Origin: Branchiostoma floridae
Lineage: Eukaryota; Chordata; Leptocardii; Amphioxiformes; Branchiostomatidae
Reading direction: 5' to 3'
DNA length: 64,000 nt
Assembly: GCF_000003815.2 (NCBI RefSeq)
Contig: NC_049994.1
Span: forward strand, 5,758,903 to 5,822,902
Below the pieces are notes generated by a model. The model was given only the letters and a program-made list of their open reading frames with translations. It was not told the DNA's origin and searched no databases. The position numbers and the translations under genes were made by a program. Numbering within the stretch: the first letter of the stretch is position 1; every line of letters begins with the position of its first letter. Shown one piece after another: positions 62,501 to 63,826 of the stretch.

Positions 62501-63826
62501 TTTCTTGTGTAAAAAGGACACTGGCCTTCTATGGAGCTTGTTAAACTTTTTTTGACCCACACTTTGGTAAATACACGTAAGCTTGTACACTAACAGCTGG
62601 AGGCACATTTGTTTCACAGTTCCAAACAGTCAGAGGAATTTTAATGGCAAGTGTATGGCTGTTTGGGTTTTGAATTTCAAGCTGCTTACTGCATGGGATC
62701 AGTCCATTTTTTATTGATTATTAAGTTGCTTAGAGTCCATACTGCTCTTTTGAACAGCCCCTTGAGTTTGTTGAGAAGTTTGAGTTTTCATATCACCGTT
62801 CCAACTCAAAGAATCAAAACAATGAAAGAATTGGAGAATCAGGAAACTGAAAGCCTGTCTCTGCTATGTTGTGTTGCAGCGTGCAGATTAGTCTTGCCAC
62901 CATGGGCTTCCCTGAAGAGAACTCCAACTCTTCTACACCACCGTATGTCCTCCAAACTTTAGTTACCTTTCGCATGCCCGCATTTATCTGCCTCTATCCA
63001 GCTCGGCTAGGCACTCCTTTAGTGATACATGATCATCACATGCCTATAGTTTGGTGTACAAGGTGTCTGTGGTCTACAGATTATTTGCTACATACTTTGG
63101 TGTTAAGGTGCCTTTGATTCCATACATGTACCCTTCTTTTTCTTCTTTTTACTAATGTTTAAGTTTGCCACAAAACAAGCCACTTACAGGTGTTTGGGGT
63201 TTCACTATACTGGGTTATGGTATTTGACAATATGAAACAATACCTTTGGACTTGTAAAATACCTTTGGACATTACATACTCAAACTTAGGCATATCAGCT
63301 GTGTAAAGTACTTGTTCGTAAAGCTTCAACTTTAGCTACAAGTAAGTAACTGTTTCTGAGTGAAGGTAAAAACAGAGAAAACATGCCAATATAAGGATGT
63401 TCCTCTTAGATATTTTATATAGTTATAAAAAAAATTCTTATCACTGTGTTCCCAAATATTTGATTTGTTCTATTTGTACATGTATATCATCTCAGGCACC
63501 AGACACCAATGTATAAAGCTTTTGTCAATCTTTCCAAAATTGAGCACTTTCCATTCAGAATAGTGCCATGCATGACATCCTTGCCTCCAGCTGGTATAGA
63601 AATAAAGCAGATAGACTTGTACTGTTCAGTGTAAAAATTGTTTTCCAGCTTGTGAACAGAAAGTTTTTGTGTTCTGTTTTGTAGGAACAGCAGCGATGAA
63701 GACATTCCCAATGCCCTGCGGGTGTGGCGTGACGTGGTTACCACGGAGACCACGGCCCCACAGTTGTTCATGTGCCTGGGCCTGCTGGAAAAGTGCATTG
63801 CCTGGGACAAGTCCATCATGAAAGTG
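20464..63826 (+). CDS. BAZ2B: BAZ2B-like chromatin remodelling subunit (40 exons joined; 3' end beyond window)
   Basis: Vertebrate BAZ2A/BAZ2B are non-catalytic subunits that partner ISWI (SMARCA5/SMARCA1) ATPases and bind DNA and histone tails in the nucleus. The exons listed below join into an uninterrupted 5538-nt frame (1846 codons) following vertebrate BAZ2B order: N-terminal GADWW motif (about 92-96), AT-hook GRGRPKG (about 173), Ser/Asp/Glu tracts (about 255-285), Gln/Lys coiled segment, acidic tract (about 555-590), TAM/MBD-like domain (about 617-720), AT-hook RRGRPP (about 732), charged coiled coil (about 760-975), DDT (about 982-1062), WHIM1 (about 1107-1130), WHIM2/WSD (about 1140-1165 and 1260-1302), linker, and CIAWDKSIMKV just before the expected PHD finger. 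PHD and bromodomain exons are missing because the window ends. In an invertebrate this is probably the single co-orthologue of vertebrate BAZ2A and BAZ2B; the 2B symbol reflects closest resemblance. Confidence 0.93.
20685..20854. mobile_element. Small MITE in intron after exon 1
   Basis: Inverted ends of about 45 bp: left ATGGGCTGGTTTACACGAG with AAATGTCCTTCGAC, right the reverse complement of TAGGGCCGGTTTACATGAG with AAATTGTCCTACGA. TA dinucleotides flank both ends. Non-coding. Confidence 0.7.
21406..21543 (+). CDS. BAZ2B: BAZ2B exon 2
   Basis: Residues 46-91: GQSLFGTSTTSPYG.. to FGGLGMLGTPGSLSPTS, clearly like the FGGLGTLGTP segment of vertebrate BAZ2B. Acceptor TCATTTCAG, donor TCAG|GTCAGG, phase 1 at both ends. 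No folded domain is known for this stretch. Confidence 0.9.
21647..21912. mobile_element. hAT-like MITE (CAGGGTTSTAGCCAGC family), copy 1
   Basis: Ends CAGTGTTCTAGCCAGC and GCTGGCTAGAACCCTG are inverted. The flanking octamers GGTTAGAT and GGTGAGCT agree at six of eight positions. Interior GGGGCAAATTTTG and CCTGGGAT..TCTGCCCC blocks are shared with the copies at 24711-25054 and 50016-50365. Confidence 0.65.
21998..22276 (+). repeat. 95-bp tandem array carrying the exon 3 acceptor
   Basis: Three head-to-tail units: TGGGTCATAG at 22001, 22096 and 22191, exactly 95 bp apart. Each ends with TTTTCTGGTGCTAG and GTGCAGATTGGTGGAGA, the exon 3 splice acceptor and first 17 coding bases. The third unit is the real exon. 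The first two continue as ATCAG|GTRGTG, making potential 22-nt micro-exons at 22070-22091 and 22165-22186. Including either would shift the frame. Confidence 0.9.
22260..22391 (+). CDS. BAZ2B: BAZ2B exon 3 (GADWW motif)
   Basis: Residues 91-135: GADWWRQASAHARTMAGMG then FFPGLAMPPTFG, matching the conserved GAEWWRTTDAHTR..FFPPLLGIPP segment of vertebrate BAZ2B. Phase 1 at both ends. Acceptor TGGTGCTAG, donor TCAG|GTCAGC. The last copy of the upstream 95-bp array runs into its first 17 nt. Confidence 0.92.
22899..23167 (+). CDS. BAZ2B: BAZ2B exon 4 (AT-hook)
   Basis: Residues 136-225. A Ser/Thr-rich stretch is followed by the Gly-Arg run GRGRGRGGRGRGRPKGSKNK, a good AT-hook (GRP core) expected to bind the minor groove of AT-rich DNA, then an Ala-rich helix and MEKPKEVS. 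Acceptor AATCTACAG, donor TTCG|GTAAGT, phase 0 out. Confidence 0.9.
23578..23763 (+). CDS. BAZ2B: BAZ2B exon 5 (Ser/Asp tract)
   Basis: Residues 226-287. Lys/Glu-rich start (VIKKVEKEKNKEK) then alternating Ser/Asp repeats, equivalent to the SNSDSDSGTSSDTSSEG.. region of vertebrate BAZ2B; likely disordered and a CK2-type phosphorylation target (inference). Both boundaries phase 0. Donor AAG|GTGAGG. Confidence 0.9.
24451..24657 (+). CDS. BAZ2B: BAZ2B exon 6 (Gln/Lys coil)
   Basis: Residues 288-356: TKKLKEQLKQKEQELKREQE.. is a short coiled coil rich in Gln, Lys and Glu, followed by a Ser/Pro/Gln linker. Phase 0 on both sides; acceptor TGATTTCAG, donor AAG|GTACTC. Unstructured tail. Confidence 0.88.
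24711..25054. mobile_element. hAT-like MITE (CAGGGTTSTAGCCAGC family), copy 2
   Basis: 344 bp starting CAGGGTTGTAGCCAGC and ending GGCTGGCTACAACCCTG. The flanking octamers ATTTAAAC (24703-24710) and ATATAAAC (25055-25062) match at seven of eight positions, supporting a hAT-type insertion. It lies 53 bp after the exon 6 donor. Confidence 0.75.
25915..26133 (+). CDS. BAZ2B: BAZ2B exon 7
   Basis: Residues 357-429: TEASPRPIRSPAKLAIKHSL.., a basic Gln/Ser-rich low-complexity segment with SP motifs. Phase 0 at both ends; acceptor TTCTTCAG, donor CAG|GTACGG. Little sequence identity to vertebrates here, so the call rests on open frame, composition and splice fit. Confidence 0.85.
26160..26640. repeat. 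Imperfect tandem duplication (about 225-235 bp units)
   Basis: Two diverged copies in the intron after exon 7 share, in order, TTTTTCCC/TTTTCCCTCC near AAGTCT, GAGGAAAAGGTAC or GAGGCAAAGGTAC, CATATTGTATC, TCTGCTAYACAAAAC and GACAGTGCTRCGTCAA. Confidence 0.7.
26755..26935. repeat. Minisatellite (AATCCAAAATTGTACATTTT units)
   Basis: Four or five irregular units of roughly 20-50 bp combining ACCTGGAATTCATTTG with AATCCAAAATTGTACATTTT. Confidence 0.8.
27845..27907 (+). CDS. BAZ2B: BAZ2B exon 8
   Basis: Residues 430-450: KSPSQLTQEQRAKEEEEKLKQ, a short charged helix. 63 nt, phase 0 both sides, so skippable without frameshift. Acceptor TTCGTTTCAG, donor CAG|GTGAGA. Confidence 0.83.
28687..28887 (+). 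CDS. BAZ2B: BAZ2B exon 9
   Basis: Residues 451-517: LKLQFEQQIKQQQQLYKLQK then an Ala/Ser/Thr-rich linker ending SQSKIIHPQ. Phase 0 both ends; acceptor TCTGTTCAG, donor CAG|GTAAGA. The Gln-rich helix continues from exon 8. Confidence 0.87.
29061..29274. mobile_element. TACTGTAAATGC-family MITE, copy 1 (divergent)
   Basis: Begins TACTGTAAACATTG and ends AATGAATTTACAGTA, with the inner inverted block TGGTGGTTTTATTTT/AAAATAAAACCACCA. Related copies are at 32537-32706, 55616-55786, 55809-56022, 58735-58948, 58977-59164 and 61488-61693. Confidence 0.6.
29323..29620 (+). CDS. BAZ2B: BAZ2B exon 10 (acidic tract)
   Basis: Residues 518-617. KKQKPLVARFRG corresponds to the SLVEQFRG start of the acidic region in vertebrate BAZ2B. 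Then come a Ser/Asp region and a long Asp run coded by GAT/GAC repeats, then TPTKSSETPSPTK. Acceptor CAACCAACAG, donor GATG|GTAAGT, phase 1. The acidic run is prone to repeat-length polymorphism. Confidence 0.92.
29634..29960. repeat. Partial, diverged copy of the TTACCTCCATG 1.1-kb repeat
   Basis: Starts GTTACCTCCATGATTCTG and continues ATAACTTGAGCACC, GATATTTGGTGTGTGGGTAG and TTTTGGGCCTCCTG, matching the left third of the repeat at 59981-61085. The right part is absent. It starts about 13 bp after the exon 10 donor. Confidence 0.65.
30032..30092 (+). CDS. BAZ2B: BAZ2B exon 11 (start of TAM/MBD-like domain)
   Basis: Residues 617-636: GFRKRRRIIDLREVRIPLEHG, equal to the KRRRVTDERELRIPLEYGW entry to the TAM (TIP5/ARBP/MBD) domain. 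Phase 1 in, phase 2 out; the glycine codon is split with exon 12. Donor ATGG|GTAAGT. Confidence 0.95.
30712..30826 (+). CDS. BAZ2B: BAZ2B exon 12 (TAM/MBD-like domain)
   Basis: Residues 637-675: WRRETRIRAIGPGGGIKGDV then CYLAPCGKKLRTYPEVQR, the core beta-sheet and the APCGKKLRxYPEV signature of MBD-type domains. In BAZ2 proteins this fold binds DNA or RNA rather than methyl-CpG specifically (family knowledge). Acceptor CCATTGACAG, donor AGG|GTAAGA, phase 0. Confidence 0.96.
31374..31475 (+). CDS. BAZ2B: BAZ2B exon 13 (TAM/MBD-like domain)
   Basis: Residues 676-709: YLDRCGITDLTRENFSFSPK then NIGDFIECRNGAN, closely following YLSRNGIMDISRDNFSFSAK..VGDFYEARDG of vertebrate BAZ2B. Phase 0 both sides; donor AAC|GTGAGT. 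Confidence 0.96.
32537..32706. mobile_element. TACTGTAAATGC-family MITE, copy 2
   Basis: AAATGTAAATGCACAAAC, GCGGTGGTTTAATGTTCG, then AGTGCATGGTGCTACCGC and GAACTTAAATGCATTTACAG: the family order, ending about 70 bp before the exon 14 acceptor. Confidence 0.7.
32779..32959 (+). CDS. BAZ2B: BAZ2B exon 14 (end of TAM, second AT-hook)
   Basis: Residues 710-769: GTEYVLLTEEQILQRTRDGV closes the TAM domain, RRGRPPSSDK is an AT-hook aligned with GRRGRPPNPDR of vertebrate BAZ2B, then the Lys/Arg/Glu coiled coil begins. Acceptor CCCCTCCAG, donor CAAG|GTGGGT, phase 1 out. Confidence 0.94.
33003..33290 (+). mobile_element. Second SINE-like element
   Basis: A head with CTGTGGCTCAACCGGTAGC (A-box-like) and CTAGTTCAAGCC (B-box-like) is followed by a body with GTTAGGGCTGCATCTGTC, GGGGTCCCGTGTTTGAGGAG and AAGGAGAAGGGCTAGCAAC. 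Structure and size fit a tRNA-derived SINE. It differs from the SINE at 16135-16395. Confidence 0.55.
33520..33612 (+). CDS. BAZ2B: BAZ2B exon 15 (coiled coil)
   Basis: Residues 770-800: EMAKRVQEAKLRRKIEKQAQ then VQAAKEAKRQQ, aligning with EIARQAAQIKLLRKLQKQEQARVAKEAKKQQ. Acceptor TATCTGCAG, donor CAGG|GTATGT, phase 1 at both ends. Confidence 0.95.
34023..34084 (+). CDS. BAZ2B: BAZ2B exon 16 (coiled coil)
   Basis: Residues 801-821: AMMAAEEKRRQKERIKLLKQQ, nearly identical to AIMAAEEKRKQKEQIKIMKQQ of vertebrate BAZ2B. Phase 1 in, phase 0 out; donor CAG|GTTAGT. From here to exon 24 every junction is phase 0. Confidence 0.96.
34481..34546 (+). CDS. BAZ2B: BAZ2B exon 17 (coiled coil)
   Basis: Residues 822-843: EKMQRLEQIRMEKEMKAQQI then ME, equal to EKIKRIQQIRMEKELRAQQILE. 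66 nt, phase 0-0. Acceptor TGTTCTTTTAG, donor GAG|GTATGG. Confidence 0.95.
35476..35529 (+). CDS. BAZ2B: BAZ2B exon 18 (extra coiled-coil mini-exon)
   Basis: Residues 844-861: YQVQVHLQKQMKQRQILE, 54 nt, phase 0-0, acceptor CTTGACCATGCAG, donor GAA|GTATGT. I recall no counterpart in human BAZ2B, where QQILE is followed directly by AKKKKKE. Its end (QMKQRQILE) resembles the end of exon 17 (EMKAQQIME), suggesting a duplicated cassette, perhaps alternatively spliced. Confidence 0.75.
35530..37765 (+). other. BAZ2B: Intron between exons 18 and 19
   Basis: Mostly unique AT-rich sequence apart from candidate mini-exon 18b. A Lys-rich open stretch at 36811-36915 has a plausible acceptor and donor, but its phase does not fit its neighbours. 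No recognisable transposon here. Confidence 0.5.
37071..37103 (+). CDS. BAZ2B: Candidate BAZ2B mini-exon 18b
   Basis: A long pyrimidine tract and an ACTAAC branch-point-like word precede CACTAG, then 33 nt in phase 0 code ERQKVAQQIFM, followed by ATG|GTATCT, a weak donor. The peptide shares E..AQQI with the end of exon 17 (EKEMKAQQIME), so it fits the family of duplicated coiled-coil cassettes. It is not counted in the 1846-codon total. It could also be chance. Confidence 0.4.
37766..37831 (+). CDS. BAZ2B: BAZ2B exon 19 (coiled coil)
   Basis: Residues 862-883: ARKKRKELQDKQRLEEAMKK then AK, aligned with AKKKKKEEAANAKLLEAEKRIK. 66 nt, phase 0-0; acceptor TTTTGCATGCACAG; donor AAG|GTTGGA is weaker than the others, before the gene's second-longest intron. 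Confidence 0.9.
40833..41367 (+). pseudogene. Non-LTR retrotransposon reverse transcriptase remnant
   Basis: The first frame reads HNILNKFQSGFRPAHFTTTT and later GAVFLDLKKAFDTVCHTILL, the typical finger/palm start of LINE reverse transcriptases (F.SGFR, FLDLKKAFDTV). After a frameshift near 41060 come the remains of the G.PQGSVLGPLLFILYINDMP block. A 23-bp stretch is then repeated and the sequence jumps to the C-terminal RKFRYRGVCQWNHLPMTLK motif (41170-41367), so the catalytic YxDD part is deleted. Most like CR1/L2/Jockey-group elements. Dead copy. Confidence 0.85.
41415..41830. mobile_element. TA-flanked CAGTCAAACCTG element
   Basis: CAGTCAAACCTGCCCGAGCG at the left and its counterpart GGGCAGGTTTGACTG at the right, with TA outside both ends. 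The arms carry GCGACCACCT and TTTCGACCGCTTTTT motifs. 416 bp, no coding frame; same family as 44636-44813. Confidence 0.8.
42354..42620. repeat. Two-copy direct repeat (164-bp period)
   Basis: AATTTCAGGTCATTTGGTTTAA-type sequence at 42354 and 42518, each followed by ACCAGGGYACMGGAGC and AAAAATTACC/AAAAATGGCC-like words. Confidence 0.7.
42722..43797. mobile_element. 1.1-kb interspersed repeat, copy A
   Basis: Begins ATTACCTCCATGAAATG and ends TTCATGGAGGTATGAGGTCG then CCGAACTCTAG, so the ends are partly inverted (ACCTCCATGAA/TTCATGGAGGT). It is strongly similar along its length to copy B at 59981-61085. No coding frame. Confidence 0.85.
44636..44813. mobile_element. TA-flanked CAGTCAAACCTG MITE
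   Basis: 178 bp: CAGTCAAACCTGTATTAGGG at the left, CTATAGACAGGTTTGACTG at the right, TA on both flanks, and internal GGCCACCT repeats in both orientations. The compact intact member of the family. Confidence 0.85.
45753..46072. mobile_element. CAGGGCTCGAA inverted-terminus element, copy 2
   Basis: Opposite orientation to 17612-17901: starts CAGGGCTCGAAGTAC, ends GGTATTTTGAGCCCTG. No 8-bp target duplication is evident. Confidence 0.65.
47096..47282. mobile_element. Palindromic MITE, family A copy 3
   Basis: ATCTCCAAGCAGATCCTAC at the left and GTAGGATCTGCTTTGAGAT at the right, flanked by TA. The internal GGCCAAGGAG and AGCCGGCCAAAGGGAGT blocks are inverted and partly duplicated, giving a nearly complete palindrome. 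Confidence 0.8.
47582..47626 (+). CDS. BAZ2B: BAZ2B exon 20 (coiled coil)
   Basis: Residues 884-898: EREMRRQQQVMLKNQ, matching EKEMRRQQAVLLKHQ. 45 nt, phase 0-0; acceptor ATCATTTTCAG, donor CAG|GTGAGT. Confidence 0.95.
48054..48086 (+). CDS. BAZ2B: BAZ2B exon 21 (extra 11-residue cassette)
   Basis: Residues 899-909: EKERRRQLLFL, 33 nt, phase 0-0; acceptor GTACCCTTTAG, donor CTG|GTATGT. It parallels the first 11 residues of exon 22 (ERERRKQHMML), after which exon 22 itself contains CTG|GTAAGA. Human BAZ2B, as I recall it, has only one copy. Probably a duplicated, optionally spliced cassette. Confidence 0.75.
48871..48936 (+). CDS. BAZ2B: BAZ2B exon 22 (coiled coil)
   Basis: Residues 910-931: ERERRKQHMMLVRALEARKK then AE, almost identical to ERERRRQHMMLMKAMEARKKAE. 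Phase 0-0; donor GAG|GTAAGG. An internal cryptic donor (CTG|GTAAGA at 48903-48904) would give an 11-codon in-frame version. Confidence 0.96.
49245..49307 (+). CDS. BAZ2B: BAZ2B exon 23 (coiled coil)
   Basis: Residues 932-952: ERERMKQEKKVEKKLTRERK then M, aligned with EKERLKQEKRDEKRLNKERKL. 63 nt, phase 0-0; donor ATG|GTAAGA. Confidence 0.95.
49570..49647 (+). CDS. BAZ2B: BAZ2B exon 24 (end of coiled coil)
   Basis: Residues 953-978: EQRRLELQIAKELKKPVEDM then QLKEAK; vertebrate EQRRLELEMAKELKKPNEDM. Phase 0-0; acceptor CCTCTACAG, donor AAG|GTAGGG. Confidence 0.96.
49848..49959 (+). CDS. BAZ2B: BAZ2B exon 25 (DDT domain, first part)
   Basis: Residues 979-1015: PLPTLKRIPGMQLPGNAFAD then CMMVFEFLHNFGSVLDM. 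The FxDCxMVxxFLxNFGxVL core is the first helices of the DDT domain, which in BAZ/ACF proteins contacts the ISWI ATPase. Acceptor TATGCCTTCCAG, donor ATGG|GTGAGT, phase 1 out. Confidence 0.97.
50016..50365. mobile_element. hAT-like MITE (CAGGGTTSTAGCCAGC family), copy 3
   Basis: Left end CTAGGGTTCTAGTCAGC with CCGTCCTTTGATGTAAT and GCCTATTCCGTCCTC, as in copy 2. The right end is diverged and I see no matching terminus. It ends about 100 bp before exon 26. Confidence 0.6.
50464..50603 (+). CDS. BAZ2B: BAZ2B exon 26 (DDT domain, second part)
   Basis: Residues 1016-1062: DEKDIPTLDEMQQGLLGEEE then REVLDMLANLLQCALRDPGV and IPGMQ, completing the DDT helices (vertebrate DVPNLSVLQEGLL..DLLVRLLSAAVCDPGL). 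Phase 1 in, phase 0 out; donor CAG|GTAGGC. Its last 69 nt and donor are the founder of the downstream tandem array. Reading past the donor soon meets an in-frame TAG. Confidence 0.96.
50535..51950 (+). repeat. Tandem array of the exon 26 3' end plus its splice donor
   Basis: Ten units including the exon itself start with GTGTTAGACATG at 50535, 50636, 50737, 50832, 50933, 51034, 51135, 51230, 51325 and 51426. The spacing is 101 bp, or 95 bp where a GTGTTA hexamer is missing. Each full unit has the 69 exon bases followed by GTAGGCTGGG and about 22 more intron bases. Differences between units are few. The tenth is split at 51476 by a hAT-like element and resumes at 51909. The copies lack a pyrimidine-rich acceptor, so they act at most as decoy donors. 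Confidence 0.96.
51477..51908. mobile_element. hAT-like MITE inserted in the last array unit
   Basis: 432 bp with inverted ends TAGGGCTGGGTATCGGTAC and GTACCGGTACCCAGCCCTA. ATCCAGGG flanks both sides exactly (51469-51476 and 51909-51916), a textbook 8-bp hAT target duplication. The interior has GGTCCAGGTTCAGGTCC repeats in both orientations. No transposase. Confidence 0.9.
52295..52387. other. CGCG-dense island in an AT-rich intron
   Basis: Seven CGCG cores in about 90 bp, most within ACGCG(T/A) words (AACGCGTC, AACGCGAC, GACGCGTC, GACGCGAC, AACGCGAT). The flanks are AT-rich, with ATATGATTATATAT repeats just upstream at about 52187-52230. It lies about 260 bp before exon 27. Confidence 0.8.
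52645..52752 (+). CDS. BAZ2B: BAZ2B exon 27
   Basis: Residues 1063-1098: SATVLRVPLHDADIDHRNLS then EILRLFIQGRNGFQDE, matching KTALGEHLLNVGVNRDNVSEILQIFMEAHCG. It links DDT to WHIM1. Phase 0-0; acceptor GTGTCTCCCCAG, donor GAG|GTAAGT. Confidence 0.95.
53159..53268 (+). CDS. BAZ2B: BAZ2B exon 28 (WHIM1)
   Basis: Residues 1099-1134: MSQRLETIPFQAHSPTQKAA then ILAFICNELLCSRAVVG. The pattern FQAHxPxQKAxxLAFxxNEL is the WHIM1 motif shared by ISWI partners, thought to contact linker DNA in the WHIM fold. Phase 0 in, phase 2 out; donor GGG|GTAAGT. Confidence 0.96.
53873..53947 (+). CDS. BAZ2B: BAZ2B exon 29 (WHIM2)
   Basis: Residues 1135-1159: EIDSSIEHMSNLRRDKWIVE then GKLRK, equal to EIDKNIDYMSNLRRDKWVVEGKLRK. 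The RRDKWxVEGKLRKL run is the WHIM2 signature. Acceptor TTTCCCCACAG, donor AA|GTAGGT, phase 2. Confidence 0.96.
54448..54577 (+). CDS. BAZ2B: BAZ2B exon 30
   Basis: Residues 1160-1203: LRIIRAKKFHRPYSRQGMSN then an Asn/Ser/Met-rich linker ending VANTPGK. The start follows LRIIHAKK of vertebrate BAZ2B. Acceptor TTTATTTCCAG, donor AAG|GTAGTG, phase 0 out. Confidence 0.94.
54880..55160 (+). mobile_element. SINE-like element, copy 2
   Basis: Body blocks GTTGTGTCTTTGGTAAGGAC, CGACTTTCCTCACTAG, GTAGGTGTAAAAATGTGGG, GAGGAGAGGGATGCCTTC and GACACAGTGGATAACAAC follow the order in 16135-16395. Ends with ACCTTTACC and poly-T, about 35 bp upstream of exon 31. Confidence 0.6.
55196..55303 (+). CDS. BAZ2B: BAZ2B exon 31 (acidic linker)
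   Basis: Residues 1204-1239: ASSKGDEDSKMEEDEEEDED then KDDEEEDGEGLDVEGE, matching the Asp/Glu tract between WHIM2 and WSD in vertebrate BAZ2B. GAG/GAT repeats make it length-variable. Phase 0-0; donor GAG|GTGAGA. Confidence 0.94.
55450..55509 (+). CDS. BAZ2B: BAZ2B exon 32
   Basis: Residues 1240-1259: DEAEPESVEETERRIEKLSK, equal to DQAASVEELEKQIEKLSK. 60 nt, phase 0-0; acceptor TCCATTTCAG, donor AAG|GTGAGG. Confidence 0.96.
55616..55786. mobile_element. TACTGTAAATGC-family MITE, copy 3 (degenerate)
   Basis: AGTATTGTAAATATTAAAAT at the left and GGCATTTACAGTA at the right; the middle is eroded. Head to tail with copy 4. Confidence 0.5.
55809..56022. mobile_element. TACTGTAAATGC-family MITE, copy 4
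   Basis: TACTGTAAATGCTGAAATTT then CGCGGTGGTTTTATG at the left, CAAACTTAAATGCATTTACA at the right, with two internal AACTTAAAACCACC blocks. Confidence 0.75.
56136..57074 (+). CDS. BAZ2B: BAZ2B exon 33 (WSD module and linker, 939 bp)
   Basis: Residues 1260-1572, the largest exon. It opens with QQSQYRSKLFDASHSLRALC then GQDRYHRRYWVLPCAGGVFV and EGMES, the WSD/WHIM3 motif (the RYxRRYWxLP and GGxFVEGMES signatures). A Lys/Glu/Asn-rich segment follows, then NLFLQKPSKLSELLDVAKQD, YMSPLPSSIQ, DQLLKGLTHK and WFSVLPRMPCDETSLTRLQL, which track FYSPLPNDQLLKTLTEK..WFSLLPRTPCDDTSLTH of vertebrate BAZ2B. Phase 0-0; acceptor TGTTCCACAG, donor CAG|GTAAGT. Confidence 0.97.
57577..57703 (+). CDS. BAZ2B: BAZ2B exon 34
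   Basis: Residues 1573-1614: VNALYAQRMPGPSTSAYQPN then FLGMAPNMWLGMNEVEPAPI and PK. The linker has low similarity to vertebrates, but PAPIPK|E leads into the PIPEEMQFGWW equivalent of exon 35. Acceptor CAATTTGCAG, donor AAAG|GTACAG, phase 1 out. Confidence 0.88.
58278..58641. mobile_element. MITE with ~38-bp near-perfect inverted ends
   Basis: Left AGGCCACACCAATTTAATTT with CTTGGTTCACGGATT; the right end is its reverse complement through GGTGTGGCCT. Inner arms carry CGCTCGCTCC/CTCTCGCTCC and A-rich/T-rich tracts. No coding. Confidence 0.8.
58735..58948. mobile_element. TACTGTAAATGC-family MITE, copy 5
   Basis: TACTGTAAATGCAGAAACTT left, GAACTTAAATGAATTTACAG right, with TTCCCATGGCAGTAAGAGAC and TGCATGGTGCTAC in the centre. 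Confidence 0.78.
58977..59164. mobile_element. TACTGTAAATGC-family MITE, copy 6
   Basis: TATTGTAAATGCAAAAATTT left, GAACTTAAATTCATTTACAG right. Direct neighbour of copy 5 in the same orientation, ending about 50 bp before exon 35. Confidence 0.78.
59216..59377 (+). CDS. BAZ2B: BAZ2B exon 35
   Basis: Residues 1615-1668: EMVRGWWQMLESEQIRALLK then VLQPRGIRERILQKSLQKYN and DYACQCCKKAREND, following EMQFGWWRIIDPEDLKALLKVLHLRGIREKALQKQIQKHLDYI. Phase 1 at both ends; acceptor GATTTCCCCAG, donor GACG|GTAAGA. Confidence 0.96.
59621..59979. mobile_element. Decayed hAT-like MITE of the GGTCCAGG family
   Basis: Starts TAGGAGTGGGTACGGGTCAC and keeps CAGGCACAGGTCCAG, TACTCTGCTTCGCTGTTGTT and GGTCCAAGATCCAGTCCACT, like 8603-8946. 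The right terminus is eroded and abuts the 1.1-kb repeat. Confidence 0.6.
59981..61085. mobile_element. 1.1-kb interspersed repeat, copy B
   Basis: Starts GTTACCTCCATGAAAAAATG, with a (TG)n tract at 60015-60075, and ends TTCATGGAGGTATGAGGTCG then CCGAACTCTAG. Nearly colinear with copy A (42722-43797). It ends about 118 bp before exon 36. Confidence 0.85.
61204..61379 (+). CDS. BAZ2B: BAZ2B exon 36
   Basis: Residues 1669-1727: AIKLEEVEDDKTPRDPSGAP, then SEDLAYKFEVSLLQDVEDLE and ERVFQASLQVK, like MEMDLSVLQQVEDLERRVASASLQVK. Phase 1 in, phase 0 out; donor AAG|GTCAGA chosen because it keeps QVK|GW. A CAG|GTCAAG alternative six bases earlier would drop VK. Confidence 0.94.
61488..61693. mobile_element. 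TACTGTAAATGC-family MITE, copy 7
   Basis: TTTTGTAAATGTAGAAACTT left, TGAACTTACAGTA right, with TTTTTCCATGATGGCAGTAA and GAGACTACAGTGCAAGGTGC in the middle. Confidence 0.7.
61929..61977 (+). CDS. BAZ2B: BAZ2B exon 37
   Basis: Residues 1728-1743: GWKLPPRMTADYADKS, opening like QVKGWMCPEPASE of vertebrate BAZ2B. 49 nt, phase 0 in, phase 1 out; acceptor TTCTTACAG, donor TCAA|GTAAGA. Confidence 0.9.
62200..62302 (+). CDS. BAZ2B: BAZ2B exon 38
   Basis: Residues 1744-1777: IEDSDLQPLELAQKRLASLE then MNLERRYIKPPLSKN, like DNPLDIAVTRLADLERNIERR. Phase 1 in, phase 2 out; acceptor CCATGACAG, donor AAA|GTAAGT. It can join exon 39 (AAC) or exon 40 directly (AAG) in frame. Confidence 0.93.
62880..62942 (+). 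CDS. BAZ2B: BAZ2B exon 39 (probable optional exon)
   Basis: Residues 1778-1798: VQISLATMGFPEENSNSSTP then P. 63 nt, phase 2-2; acceptor TGTGTTGCAG, donor ACC|GTATGT. I know no vertebrate counterpart; human BAZ2B passes directly from ERRIEED to the IAPGLRVWRR segment. Splice signals and phase fit a cassette exon. Confidence 0.65.
63685..63826 (+). CDS. BAZ2B: BAZ2B exon 40 (last exon in window)
   Basis: Residues 1799-1846: NSSDEDIPNALRVWRDVVTT then APQLFMCLGLLEKCIAWDKS and IMKV, like IAPGLRVWRRALSEA..CIQQLQKSIAWEKSIMKV, which in vertebrates is followed at once by YCQIC of the PHD finger. Acceptor GTTTTGTAG, donor GTG|GTGAGT, phase 0. The final 174 bases of the window are intron. Confidence 0.96.

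Larger units (their letters stand above)
20600..63684 (+). other. BAZ2B: Remaining BAZ2B introns: contents
   Basis: Introns after exons 3, 4, 5, 8, 9, 11-16, 20-24, 27-30, 37 and 38 are 200-1500 bp of AT-rich sequence. Apart from the listed elements and decayed repeat scraps, I see nothing further in them. The intron after exon 39 (62943-63684) is unique and AT-rich. Confidence 0.6.
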
